A stretch of DNA of 64,000 nt from assembly GCA_016490735.1 (NCBI GenBank), contig JAEMWC010000624.1:390001-454000 (forward strand). Reading direction: 5' to 3'. Of this stretch, positions 1 through 9,278 are shown piece by piece. The notes beneath the pieces are model-generated. The model worked only from the letters and a program-made list of their open reading frames with translations. It searched no databases and had not been told where the DNA came from. The translations under genes were made by a program, and so were the position numbers. The stretch's first letter is position 1, and each line of letters starts with the position of its first letter. Source of the stretch: Pachyseris speciosa. Its lineage: Eukaryota; Cnidaria; Anthozoa; Scleractinia; Pachyseridae.

Positions 1-1195
1 AAGAGCAGATTTAAAAGAAACAACGTTCGGTTTGCTCTTTAAGTACATGGGTAAGTTATTCCATAGAATAGACCCACGATGCGAGAAGGACTGAGATCGA
101 AGAAAGTCACTTTTAGGGCGTTGCACGTACAGTTTCAGACTGTCTCTGAGATTTCTCAACGAAGAGTGTTTGGGAAATAGAGAGTTTATACCAGCCGGAG
201 CTCTATTGTAAAATGCTTGATAAGTTATACTTGCAATCCTCTTTTTGTAAATGTGCGATAATGACTTCCATTTTGCCACTGCCAGGACTTCAGTGCTTAG
301 AGTGGATTCCTTTATGTTAAAAATAAATCTCGCTGCTCCGATGTGAATGTCCTCGAGGGTCTGAAGTGACTTTGATGATCCCCATAGTGCAATTGAATAC
401 GTAATACTTGGAATGATACCTTTGAAATAAATTGATTCTAAGATGCGATTGTCGAGACCTTTTAAGTGCTTAAGTTTCTTTACTCTTGCTGAAAAACGTT
501 TGCTCAACGATTTTACATCAGGGGCACCCAACGACAAGTTTCGGTAGATATCTGTTCGATGGAGGGTAATCCGCCTTGCGCTTTCGGCGTCGATTAAAGA
601 GTGCACTCGGATTTTCGTAACTAAAACGTGGCCTAAAAGATTCGCAATGGGAAAATCATAGCCCCTGAGGTTTTCGGAAGGGTCGTAATTGCTGTTTTTG
701 GCAGTCAAAAACGTCATCTAGCATTTTCGGAAAGAAAATAGTTCCCCAGAACAGCTTGCATTTTCTCAAAGGAAGATTTTGTTCCCTAATATTTTCGGGT
801 AATTAAAATTTCAGCTAGGGAATCCGAACAGATGAACTTCTTCTAGCTCATAAAAACATCGCTTTAAACAGACTTCAAACACCATAAGGTACTTAAAAAT
901 GCCTTACTACAGCTTTTGGTTGATTTGGCTCGTTGGGTGCCCCTGTTTACATGTGGTGACCAGGAAAGTTTATTGTCGATGTAAATCCCTAAACATTTAG
1001 CTTTAGAAACAAAGGACAGCTCATTAAGCCCTAAACTAATTTTTTGCAAGGGGCCGATTAATGTTGATTTGGATAACAACATTAGTTCAGTTTTTTCGGG
1101 ATGAATAGTCCTGAAATTATCCTTGGCCCATTTGTTTAAGTCGGTGATCGCCTTCTGTATATTAAGTAAGACTTCATCATCAACATCAACTTACT
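1..1195 (-). mobile_element. CR1-like non-LTR retrotransposon, 3' part of ORF2
   Basis: Reading the minus strand from about 1195 down, the translation has features of the late reverse transcriptase and C-terminal region of CR1/Jockey-type LINEs: a KTELMLLSKS-type stretch, then LGIYIDNKLSW, and near 60-100 the FSHRGSILWNNLP motif typical of the C-terminus. The 5' part (endonuclease, catalytic RT core) is missing, as expected for a 5'-truncated copy. The frame is interrupted only by a MITE at 519-945; leaving it out, the frame runs on from SWSPHV into KSLSKRFSARV without a shift. The element runs off the left window edge. Family assignment is from motif memory. Confidence 0.75.
519..945. mobile_element. 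MITE with 15-bp perfect TIRs inside the LINE
   Basis: The 427-bp segment is bounded by perfect 15-bp inverted termini, CAGGGGCACCCAACG at 519-533 and its reverse complement at 931-945. The 7-bp sequence TTTACAT flanks it on both sides (512-518 and 946-952) as a target-site duplication. No coding capacity is seen, so it is non-autonomous. CAGGG termini with a 7-8-bp duplication suggest hAT or P superfamilies; I cannot decide between them. Confidence 0.85.
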
Positions 1196-1470
1196 TCTTT
1201 TATTCTCATAAATTGAATTTTTGATCAAGTAGTGACTTTGTGGGGGAAGTAAGATGCCAGGTCGATCACTTTGGGGCTCAGAGATCAGAGAAAACTAAAA
1301 TTGAGTGACTTGTCTTTCTGCAGTCTTCAACCACATCATTCTGTTGTCACCTCAGTCACGCACCAAGTCACGCAAGTAGCTGTTCTTTACCAGTCTCCCG
1401 GCCAACAACCTTATATGGCAGGGTTCACTTCTGGCCGCCATTTCTGAATATTTCTAGATACTCAAGTGCA
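1196..1470 (+). other. 5' flank of the kynureninase gene
   Basis: Stretch between the truncated LINE and the kynureninase start codon. The promoter and 5' UTR should lie here, but I see no convincing TATA box or other core element. Confidence 0.3.
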
Positions 1471-2258
1471 ATGGCAGCTATTGAAGCACTGAAAAGAAAT
1501 TGTAGCGAACAGCTAAACTACGAGCCCGCTCAAAAGCTTCTACGATTGTTAAAAGAGAATAATCTTGATGTAACGGATGAAGCCTTCGCCAAACTGTTGG
1601 ACGAGCAAGATGAATTGAGTAGCTTTCGCGATGAGTTTCACTACCCAACGATGAAGGATCTGCCGTTGGGTAAGGTTAAAAAATTGTAATATGTATTCTG
1701 GTTTTTACTGCAGCTTCTGTTTTTGAAAAATCGATCGAAGACTTTAGTCGTTGTAATATAAGCTTACACGCCCGTATTTCTGATCTCAAAAAATACCGAT
1801 AAGCGTAAGCTTATTTATTAAGTTCATTACAGGTATATACCTCTTACTAACCAAGTTCGAGGTCCGTACTGTAAGTTACGGACCGAGATTTTTTTCCCGT
1901 TGATTTATGGCCCAAGCGCGAAGCACGCTGGCCATGAATTAATGGGAAAAAAACAAGGGTCCGTAACTTACAGTACGGACCGAGAAAACGAGGCTAGTAA
2001 GATATTTATTATATCTCTGAGGGTTAATCCGGCCCGCAGGAAAAAAAAAATTGAAGTCAAGCGGGCCGTACTGTAGAATACGGCCCGCAAAATTGGCCAG
2101 TCACAGCGCGCGTACTAAGTATTAACTTATGCTTATAAAATAATTAAGTTACCGTATTAGCTGGGGGCAATTATTGTTTTGTTTTTGTTTTTGTTTTTTG
2201 TTTTTTCACACCAAAAGGGGGCGATTATTCGAGGGAAGGCGATTATTTCAAATATTGA

Positions 2259-2314
<56 letters not shown>

Positions 2315-3951
2315 GGAAATACCGTAATTATGACTTGTCTGAAAACTTAGAGCGGAATTTTTTTTAATTCTCAAGCGTAATTTGAGGCAGATTCAGTATG
2401 GCAAATGCTAGAAATCAATGAGGTTGCAAAACGTATCTTCGCCTATCGAGGCAGATTCATTTCATGCTGATCAAGAACTCCTGCCGTCCCTGAAGAAACT
2501 TTATGCAGAGAGAAAGACATTAATTTTCTCTTGCAAGTGTGCTAGGCCTTGTGGCGCAGTACAGTGTATGTGCCTGGCATCTCAACAGGGAACATGTTTA
2601 TCAGTGTCAGTGACTAACAACTATGTGGCAAGATTTCCACACATCCCTGCACATTAATTATGTACATATTTTGTGACTCAAACTCTTTTCATGCTCGCTG
2701 TTTTTGGAACAGGGTAACACTGATAACCGACTGAAATTGGCAGTTAATGCACACAGTTTACGACAGCAACAATTCACTTTCCATTCTTATTTGTTTTCTT
2801 TGCAACAGCGACATTTGTCCCTAATGAAACAAGCAACATAGAGTCGTAAACAAGCACTTGACAAAACGACACCAGACCACCCCTTGGAAGGCCTCCTTAG
2901 TCCTGATAATCAAAGTTCGACTGCAAGTGTGTCATTTTTGTTTTTCCCTTTTTAGTGGATCTTTCATTGGTTGATAAGGAAAAGGACTGCTTGTACTTTT
3001 GCGGCAACTCTCTTGGTCTTCAACCTAAAGAGGCTGGTTCTTTAGTACAACAGGAGATGGACAAGTGGCAGCAAATGTAGGTATTTTCCAAGCAGCCTGC
3101 TGATGATTCGGATAGTACAACTTTAAATTAATAATAATAATAATAATTGTTATTATGCTTTTGTCCGTGTACGCAATTTTTTAATAACAATCTTAACTAG
3201 TAAATTTACAATTTATATAATTATGATTAATCTAAATTTAATAAAAACAATGGACAATCTAGGAAGCTAATTGAACCAGTCGGTTTTCTTGTTAGCTCCC
3301 TGAACAATAAAGAAAAATAAAATAAAAAGAAATGCAAAGAAGGAAGAACTTATGTACATGAAGTAGCATTTGGCTAATTGCTAATACATGTAACTGTGCC
3401 ATTGCCATGGGAACAAAATAATTTTATTAAAATGCAGTCCTAGTCAATTTGGGATGACAGTAGTTGTACTTCTTTTGACCAACCAGTATTGAGTTAAATA
3501 AATTTTGGTAAACATATAGTCATGTACATGTACTGTACAATTTGTGTACCATAAGGAGATAAATAAAGGGTTTGTTGCAAAAAAGACATTAATTATCTTA
3601 AGATTCAAACTTGGTTACTGAAATAATTTGATTCCATTTCCCCTCAATAATATTTAGTCTATCTGTACACCTTCAAATGATTTTCTGTTGTAAGTAGGGC
3701 TGTTGGCATAAATTTTTTAACTATAATAGTTAACGGTTCTTATGTGTGTATTATATAATTATGTTGTAGGTCTAAATGAAATTCAGGTCAAAATCATTTC
3801 AGCCTTCAGTAGCTAGATCAAAAGAAAATTCCTTTGTTGTGAAGTTCTTACCCTAATTATTCATGATTTCATTTTGAGTTACAACATATTTAATTTATAG
3901 ATTAATTTTTATGACTGTACAGTATTTTTTATTTTATTTATTTATTTACGT

Positions 3952-4000
<49 letters not shown>

Positions 4001-4359
4001 TTGTGTAAAGATTTCCAGACTTCAGAAGTGATTCATAATCGCTTTATTGCAACAGCTCTGTTTCGTATAGCCAAATACTGACTACACTCATCAGGCAATA
4101 GCGACTAGTCAGTATTTGGCTATACGAAACAGAGCTGTTGCAATAAAGCGATTATGAATCACTTCTGAAGTCTGGAAATCTTTACACAAGAATATTTACA
4201 GCTCCTGAAAAGTTGAGCGCTCCACGAAAACCATTCTTCAAACATTGATTGACCTATTATATATATAATTTATATATATATATATTTTTTTATTTTTTTT
4301 ATTTTTTGGGTTATATATGTATTCCAACTTTTTGGTTATATATATAGATATATATATAT

Positions 4360-4440
<81 letters not shown>

Positions 4441-4698
4441 AGTTTAATTATGGGAGCATTCCTTGTATGGTGCTTGAGCACTTTTGGATGCGTCCATCTC
4501 TACAATTAATTTTTATGTGTTGTAAATGTAGGTTTGTGGAGAAAATTGTAAACAAATAAATTCTGTGAGTGAATGATTGATTGAGTGTGTAATTAATGCT
4601 AGTGGTTTCTTTCAGGGGTGTGTATGGACACTTTTATGGTAGCTTGCCGTGGTGGATTATTGAAGACTTTGCTGTAACAGAAAGTGCTAAAATAGTGG
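1471..4698 (+). CDS. KYNU: Kynureninase, exons 1-3 only (5' part of the gene)
   Basis: Kynureninase is a PLP-dependent hydrolase of tryptophan catabolism that converts kynurenine to anthranilate and 3-hydroxykynurenine to 3-hydroxyanthranilate. Three exons are recognised: 1471-1669 (ATG, ends ...YPTMKDLPL, phase 1), 2956-3076 ([20 protein letters not shown], ends at QQ-AT, phase 2) and 4616-4698 ([13 protein letters not shown], ends KIV-G, phase 1). All joins use AG/GT signals and keep frame. GNSLGLQPK is a strong kynureninase signature and DKW...YGH follows as in the animal enzyme. About 134 of roughly 460 residues are present. The PLP-lysine region and everything after exon 3 were not found in the window; downstream sequence is retroelements. 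The gene is either truncated, has very long introns with exons I missed, or is affected by a misassembly. Confidence 0.85.
1837..2013. mobile_element. Palindromic MITE in kynureninase intron 1
   Basis: The left half (CTTACTAACC...GGTCCGTACTGTAAG...) and right half (...CTTACAGTACGGACC...GGCTAGTAAG) are near-perfect reverse complements folding on a GC-rich centre around 1910-1930. A related motif, GGGCCGTACTGTAGAATACG, recurs at about 2060. Non-coding foldback MITE; superfamily unknown. Confidence 0.6.
2256..2312. repeat. (AAT)n microsatellite
   Basis: Uninterrupted AAT/TAA run in kynureninase intron 1. It creates a spurious poly-isoleucine frame. Confidence 0.95.
3957..4000. repeat. (AT)n tract abutting a 90-bp palindrome
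   Basis: Pure AT dinucleotide run in kynureninase intron 2 that runs directly into the left arm of the perfect inverted repeat at 3995. Confidence 0.9.
3995..4195. repeat. Perfect 90-bp inverted repeat with 21-nt loop
   Basis: Arms 3995-4084 and 4106-4195 are exact reverse complements over all 90 bp by eye, separated by 21 nt (4085-4105). It sits in kynureninase intron 2 next to long AT runs. As DNA it could extrude a cruciform; as RNA it would form a long perfect hairpin. It may be a recent insertion, a fold-back replication product, or an assembly artefact at the AT tract. Confidence 0.9.
4263..4438. repeat. Long AT-rich / (AT)n tract
   Basis: Compound AT microsatellite; 4365-4435 is an almost pure AT run. 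It lies in kynureninase intron 2 upstream of exon 3. Confidence 0.9.
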
Positions 4699-4990
4699 GT
4701 AAGATCTTCCTCTCTCCAGAAACTATGGGGGAACTGGCATTTAATGATTGAAGGTACAGTATTGTTGGGTCATTTCAAAGACACAGAACCTTATTAATGA
4801 CAGTGGTTATTTTGTTTCAAAGAATCAAAGTTTTGGATATTTTCCTCCTGTTTATTTCTGCACTAACTTGAAGAATTATAACAAAAAGACACCACAAATC
4901 GTGGAGAATATTGGATCATGGTCTGAGAGAAACGCCATAAACCCGCTTTATGAGCAACAATACAGCATAACAGCAACTTAAAATAATATA
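4699..4990. other. Start of kynureninase intron 3
   Basis: Begins with the donor GTAAGA of exon 3. No further kynureninase exon is recognisable before the DIRS-like element starts. Confidence 0.4.
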
Positions 4991-5189
4991 CAGTGAGTAA
5001 GTGAGCCAGGGTGGCCAGAAAAAACCTGCCCTCAAAAAACCCCGCAGGGAAAAAAATGACAGGAAATCTGGGACGGGCCAGGCACCACTTACGTCCCCCG
5101 CCTGGACCATTATACAAAATAGATAACAAAGAATTAAAAAATAGAAAAACTATGAAATTTACAGCAAAAGAGACTTAGAGACGCTTAAA

Positions 5190-6037
5190 CGATCCTTAAC
5201 TGTATGCTTAATATACCTATTCTTGGAGGAAGGGCATCTCCACCCAGCATGAAGGTCAAGCAAATCTCCCGGTATGCGCCTGCAAGCAGGATTAGAAGCA
5301 GCGCCAGACTTAATACTATGCGTGCCGTATTTTCAAACGTCATCAACAAAAGGTTCAATGTGCTTCTTGAATTCCGCCCTAAGAGTGGAAATAGACACAC
5401 CCCTACTGGCGTGAAAATACTCCTTAGATTTAGACTTAATAATACGACGCACAAGCGGATAAGAAGACTTAGACTGCGGCAAAACCTTCAACAACCTTTC
5501 AGTCGTGGAGACTGGGCAAGTAGACTTCCCAGATATAGCAAGAAAAGAAGTGTGACCCTCACGATACTGGTCGTTCTTTCGTTTGGCTACATAAATGGAC
5601 ATGTGGTCGCTATAAATAGAGATGTCTCGAAGGCAAAAACTATTGATCTCGTCTATGCGAAAAAACCCAAAGAAACCAACTAGCAAACTAAACAAAAAAC
5701 GAAGGCCAGCAAGAGAGACACTCGAAACATAACAATCAGCAATGGCTTGCACCGTATCAATGGACAAAGGCTCTTTCGGCCGAACAGGACGTGCTAATTT
5801 CCTCTTGGCGCCCTCTAGAGACGATTGAACAAGGGGATGGCTAATAGGGCAGACTTCAAACCCAGCCATCGCGTGGGCCCATTTAATCCCATAAGCAACA
5901 GATTCGATGGCAGATACACCCGTGTTGTTCTCAAGGGAAAAACCAGTAAGTTCGGTAATAAAAAGCGCAACATGCAACGGCTTAGCCGGAATGACAGGAA
6001 CGCCGCTCTTGGACGACGCCCACTCACGCCACCCCAA
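5190..6037 (-). pseudogene. DIRS tyrosine recombinase (YR), interrupted by a stop
   Basis: From 6037 down to 5333 the frame reads a phage-integrase-like recombinase: LVGFFGFFRIDEI with the first catalytic Arg region, then DISIYSDHMSIYVAKRKNDQ. An in-frame TGA at 5330-5332 interrupts it. Beyond the stop the same frame continues with KYGTHSIKSGAAS (the H-x-x-R/K box) and HAGWRCPSSKNRYI, holding the H/W and the Tyr nucleophile. The protein would be a DNA strand-transferase that integrates the element's circular cDNA. Because one stop splits the catalytic residues, this copy is probably inactive. Confidence 0.75.
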
Positions 6038-6513
6038 CCATCCCGACTTTTACTTCGCAACGGTGGAAGGGGCCTTGGATCCCAACAGCAACTGGAGAAG
6101 ACCTGGAGCCAAACTGCGAAGTGATGGGTCCTCCAAAGCCGCAGCGTCACTCCATATCCCGGAAAACAACACATCTGAAAAAGAAAAAGGAGATGAACAA
6201 ACGAAAACAGAGAGGTAAAAGACATAAGTTGCTACAGAAGTAAACTACGAAAACAACAAGCACGCGGGCTAACTAGGAAATGCGCAGACTAAAAAATAAG
6301 CAAATAGCCAAATAGGACAAGAAAGCAGCCACAAAGGAATATAGCAATCCAGACACCAGACCCGATAAGCTAAAGAGCTCGGGCCGCAACCAAAAGGCGG
6401 TGCGTGAGGCCAAAACTCACGCCAAAAAAGGAGGCCCAAGAGGTCAAATTACGCCTCCCAAAAAACATGCCAAATCAGGCAAAAAACGTGCCGAAACAGA
6501 CCAAAAACATGCA

Positions 6514-8455
6514 TCACAGGGCTGAGGTAACGAACTCATCTAAATCTAAGCGCAAAGCTAGCATCCTGATCTTCGGGCAACCGCGGAAAACGGACGGGCG
6601 GGTCATATAAATCCGCTTCTGCCCAGGTCCTTCCAGCAGAAGATCATGAATGGCAAGGAGAACAAACACCTCTACAACAAAGGACTTGAAATTAGAAGAT
6701 CCTGCCCGTAAAAAAGGCCAAAAATAAGACGACGGCCATTCGGGGATAATCAAGGTCCCATGGCCTGAGAAAGACATGAGAAGACGGACCGAATCAACAA
6801 TGAGGCACACTGGGGGACACAGCCAATTGTTCTCGCCGCTCCAATCCTGTACCAAGGCATCAACCCCGCTGCAACCGTGGGAGGCAAACTTACAGTTAAA
6901 CCGCGGGAGCTGGGCGTTGTAATAGGCTGCAAAACGGTCGATTGTGTGAGGACCCCATTTAGCATCAATGAGGCGAAAAACGGATGGTTGACGCTCCAGT
7001 CGTCCTAATCAATAAATCTACTAGGGAGATCAGCTTTCTCGTTCAGAGACCTGGGAATCCACTGAGCTTCAAGGGTTATACCTTGCGAAAGACAAAAATC
7101 AAAAATGCTTAAAGCAACTGACTGGAGGTGAGCTTTAGAACTACCAACGGAAACGATTCTAGCTGCGCAGTGACTGTCGGTAAAAACCTTCACCCTCTTG
7201 CGCCTCAGCTGCTCCACAAAGGACAATAACACGTAATAAATGGCTTTTAATTCGCGAAACGTAGAACTCTGACCTAGGTCCGCCGACGAGAACATGCCGC
7301 TAGCCGTAACCCCATCTAAAGAGGCTGAAAAACCGCCAAAAACCGAAGTCGCTAGCATCAGAAAAATAACCGTAGACGAAACAGGGGGAGGACGAAGAGA
7401 GTAGCCGCTGAATAAGCCAATGTTACTATACCAAAAATTCAACTCCTCCAAAAGAGCCGCAGAGAAACAAAGGGTGTGATCCCACGCCGAACGTGATTCG
7501 ATTTCCAGATACATTTGCCTGGTCAAAAGACACGAAATAGGACCCACTGCCAAGGCTACAGAAATTATAGAACCCGCAATCCTGGCTAAATCGCGATAAG
7601 AACAAGACTTATCTCGAAGGGCAGAGCCTAAGAGACTCTTAAGTTTGGATACCTTCTTTTCTGGAATCTGGAAAGTCATGGCGATAGAATTGATAACGAA
7701 ACCAAGCCATTCGCCTATCTGCATGGGACACCGGTGGCATTTCTCCTCGTTAACAAGGAGGCCCGAGGAGTCGAACTCTTTCCTTTGGATAACAGCAACA
7801 GCCGCGGCGGAACACTTATCCGGCAGGCTCCCAAATCCGTCAGCAAGATAAACAAAACTGATATGACCCATCGACCTCCAGTGTTTAACCAACGGGCGCA
7901 ACAATTTGGTAAAACAAAAACAGGCGCTGCTAAGGTCAAAAGGCAAAACTGTAAAAGTAAAATACTTGGGCAAACCGCTGAATTCCCAACAAAAACCGAG
8001 ATACGCCTGGTGCTCTAAGCAAATATCCACGTGGTGGTAGCCAGATTTAAGGTCCCAAGTAAAGAACCAGTGCCCCTCTTCGAGAACTTGAGAGAGAGAG
8101 AGCGAAGATCTTCGTATTTAAATTTAAACTTTACGAGGAAGTTGTTGACGTGCCTAAGGTCGATGACCAGGCGCAACTTCTTTCCTTCAGCCACCGTCAA
8201 GGGGTTAACACAGAAAGGGGGATCGCTGTGTTCAACGACATAACCGTTAGCTAAAAGCTCAGAGATGGCCTGCGTCACAAATTCCGAATGCCGATAAGCA
8301 GATCTATTATTAGGCAAGAAACATGGGGGCGGGTATTCGGCGATAGGAAGCCTGTACCCACGCCTGATCGTATCGAGAACGAACTCAGGGGCATTTAAGG
8401 AGGTCTCCCAAAAATGGACAGAAGAAATTAAACGGCCCTTGACACCGCAGCTGGT
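6514..8455 (-). pseudogene. DIRS reverse transcriptase-RNase H with disrupted active site
   Basis: RT begins near 8455 (GVKGRL...FVLDTIRRGYRLP), continues through LRLVIDLRHVNNF and, after a frameshift in the GA microsatellite at about 8090-8101, into DLKSGYHHVDI. The catalytic Y-x-D-D motif reads YLADG, so an essential Asp is Ala. RNase H follows (VKVFTDSHCAARIV...LNEKADLPSRFID, ending near 7005). After another shift, the frame at 6855-6514 (QDWSGENNWLCPP) is the conserved linker leading to the YR module. Confidence 0.7.
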
Positions 8456-8480
8456 GTTTTTACAACTAAATTCGTCGCGA

Positions 8481-8801
8481 CTACTAAATAAGCAAGAAAA
8501 GTCAAACTCAACTTGAGAGTGAAGATTGTCCAGTTATCGGTTATCCAACAGCATTGTTTTTGTCAATCCTTTGGTCAACGTCACGCAATTACATGTAACA
8601 AATTTCCCTTTACAGGCAAAGTACAGCAACGTTTCTGTAACCGAAGATGGTAGCCAAGTAGGAATTCAAGATATCATAACATCATAACTTTACTAAGGTA
8701 ATAGTTCGAGGAAAGAAACAGTTCAGAACGAGCGTACGTAATTTAAGTCATTTGGAAATTGCCGTGTTAATCAGCGCCGAGTTACATAATTTCATCACCT
8801 A
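8481..8801. other. Unassigned spacer between DIRS and Gypsy elements
   Basis: No coding or structured feature recognised in most of it. Its last ~35 bp (from about 8770) match the junction between the two tandem repeat units near 15730-15761, so the tandem repeat probably extended here before the Gypsy insertion. Confidence 0.4.
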
Positions 8802-8806
8802 CTCTG

Positions 8807-8954
8807 TGTAACATAACTGGTTTCTTTTTGTTCCTTACGGTTCTCCAGAACATTGACATGAACTTCTCATTCAAGATGGCGGGAACACACACAAAAGTCC
8901 CATCATGTCTTTGATTTAAAATAGGACTTCGTGTACTAGTCATGTAATGTGACA
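8807..8954 (-). repeat. 3' LTR of the Gypsy element
   Basis: 148 bp, matching the copy at 14828-14976 with a few differences: C/T in the TTC(C/T)TTACGG stretch, and GATTTAAAA against GGGGTTAAAA. It is preceded by CTCTG (target duplication). Confidence 0.9.
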
Positions 8955-8966
8955 TCTCCCTCTCTT
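8955..8966 (-). other. Polypurine tract of the Gypsy element
   Basis: On the minus strand AAGAGAGGGAGA lies directly upstream of the 3' LTR start (TGTCACATT), the position required to prime plus-strand DNA synthesis. Confidence 0.6.
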
Positions 8967-9278
8967 GCAAACAACAACAGAAAAAGGAACAAGAGAAAGG
9001 AAGAAAAGGAGAAGCAAGGGGATTATTGCATGAGTATTGCAAAATAATGTTAATGTTTCTAAGTGAGCTCGTTCTCACAAGTTCAGTTTTTGTGGGGGTA
9101 TCACGATCCTCCCTGATTTAGTGACATAATTTTCGCCACTGTTTGGCGCTGCAATCACGCTATAAGAACCCAACCTGGTGGCCGCGTTGCCTTCCTGTGG
9201 GATCAGTTTGGGCTCCTGGGCTTCCCCACTTGTAACTGCTTGTTGCGATGAATCTGGCCCCTGGCTGTGTACTGTGGT

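Larger units (their letters stand above)
4990..8480 (-). mobile_element. DIRS-type tyrosine-recombinase retrotransposon, decayed
   Basis: The minus strand encodes, in order, a DIRS-type reverse transcriptase with RNase H, a linker region, then a tyrosine recombinase. That order, and a YR instead of a DDE integrase, define DIRS/Ngaro-like elements. All modules carry lesions (frameshifts, an in-frame stop, a changed RT catalytic motif). End points are approximate: the low end is a GC-rich non-coding stretch (about 5000-5110) after the YR stop; the high end is set by the first RT-like residues near 8455. Split or inverted terminal repeats were not identified. Confidence 0.7.
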
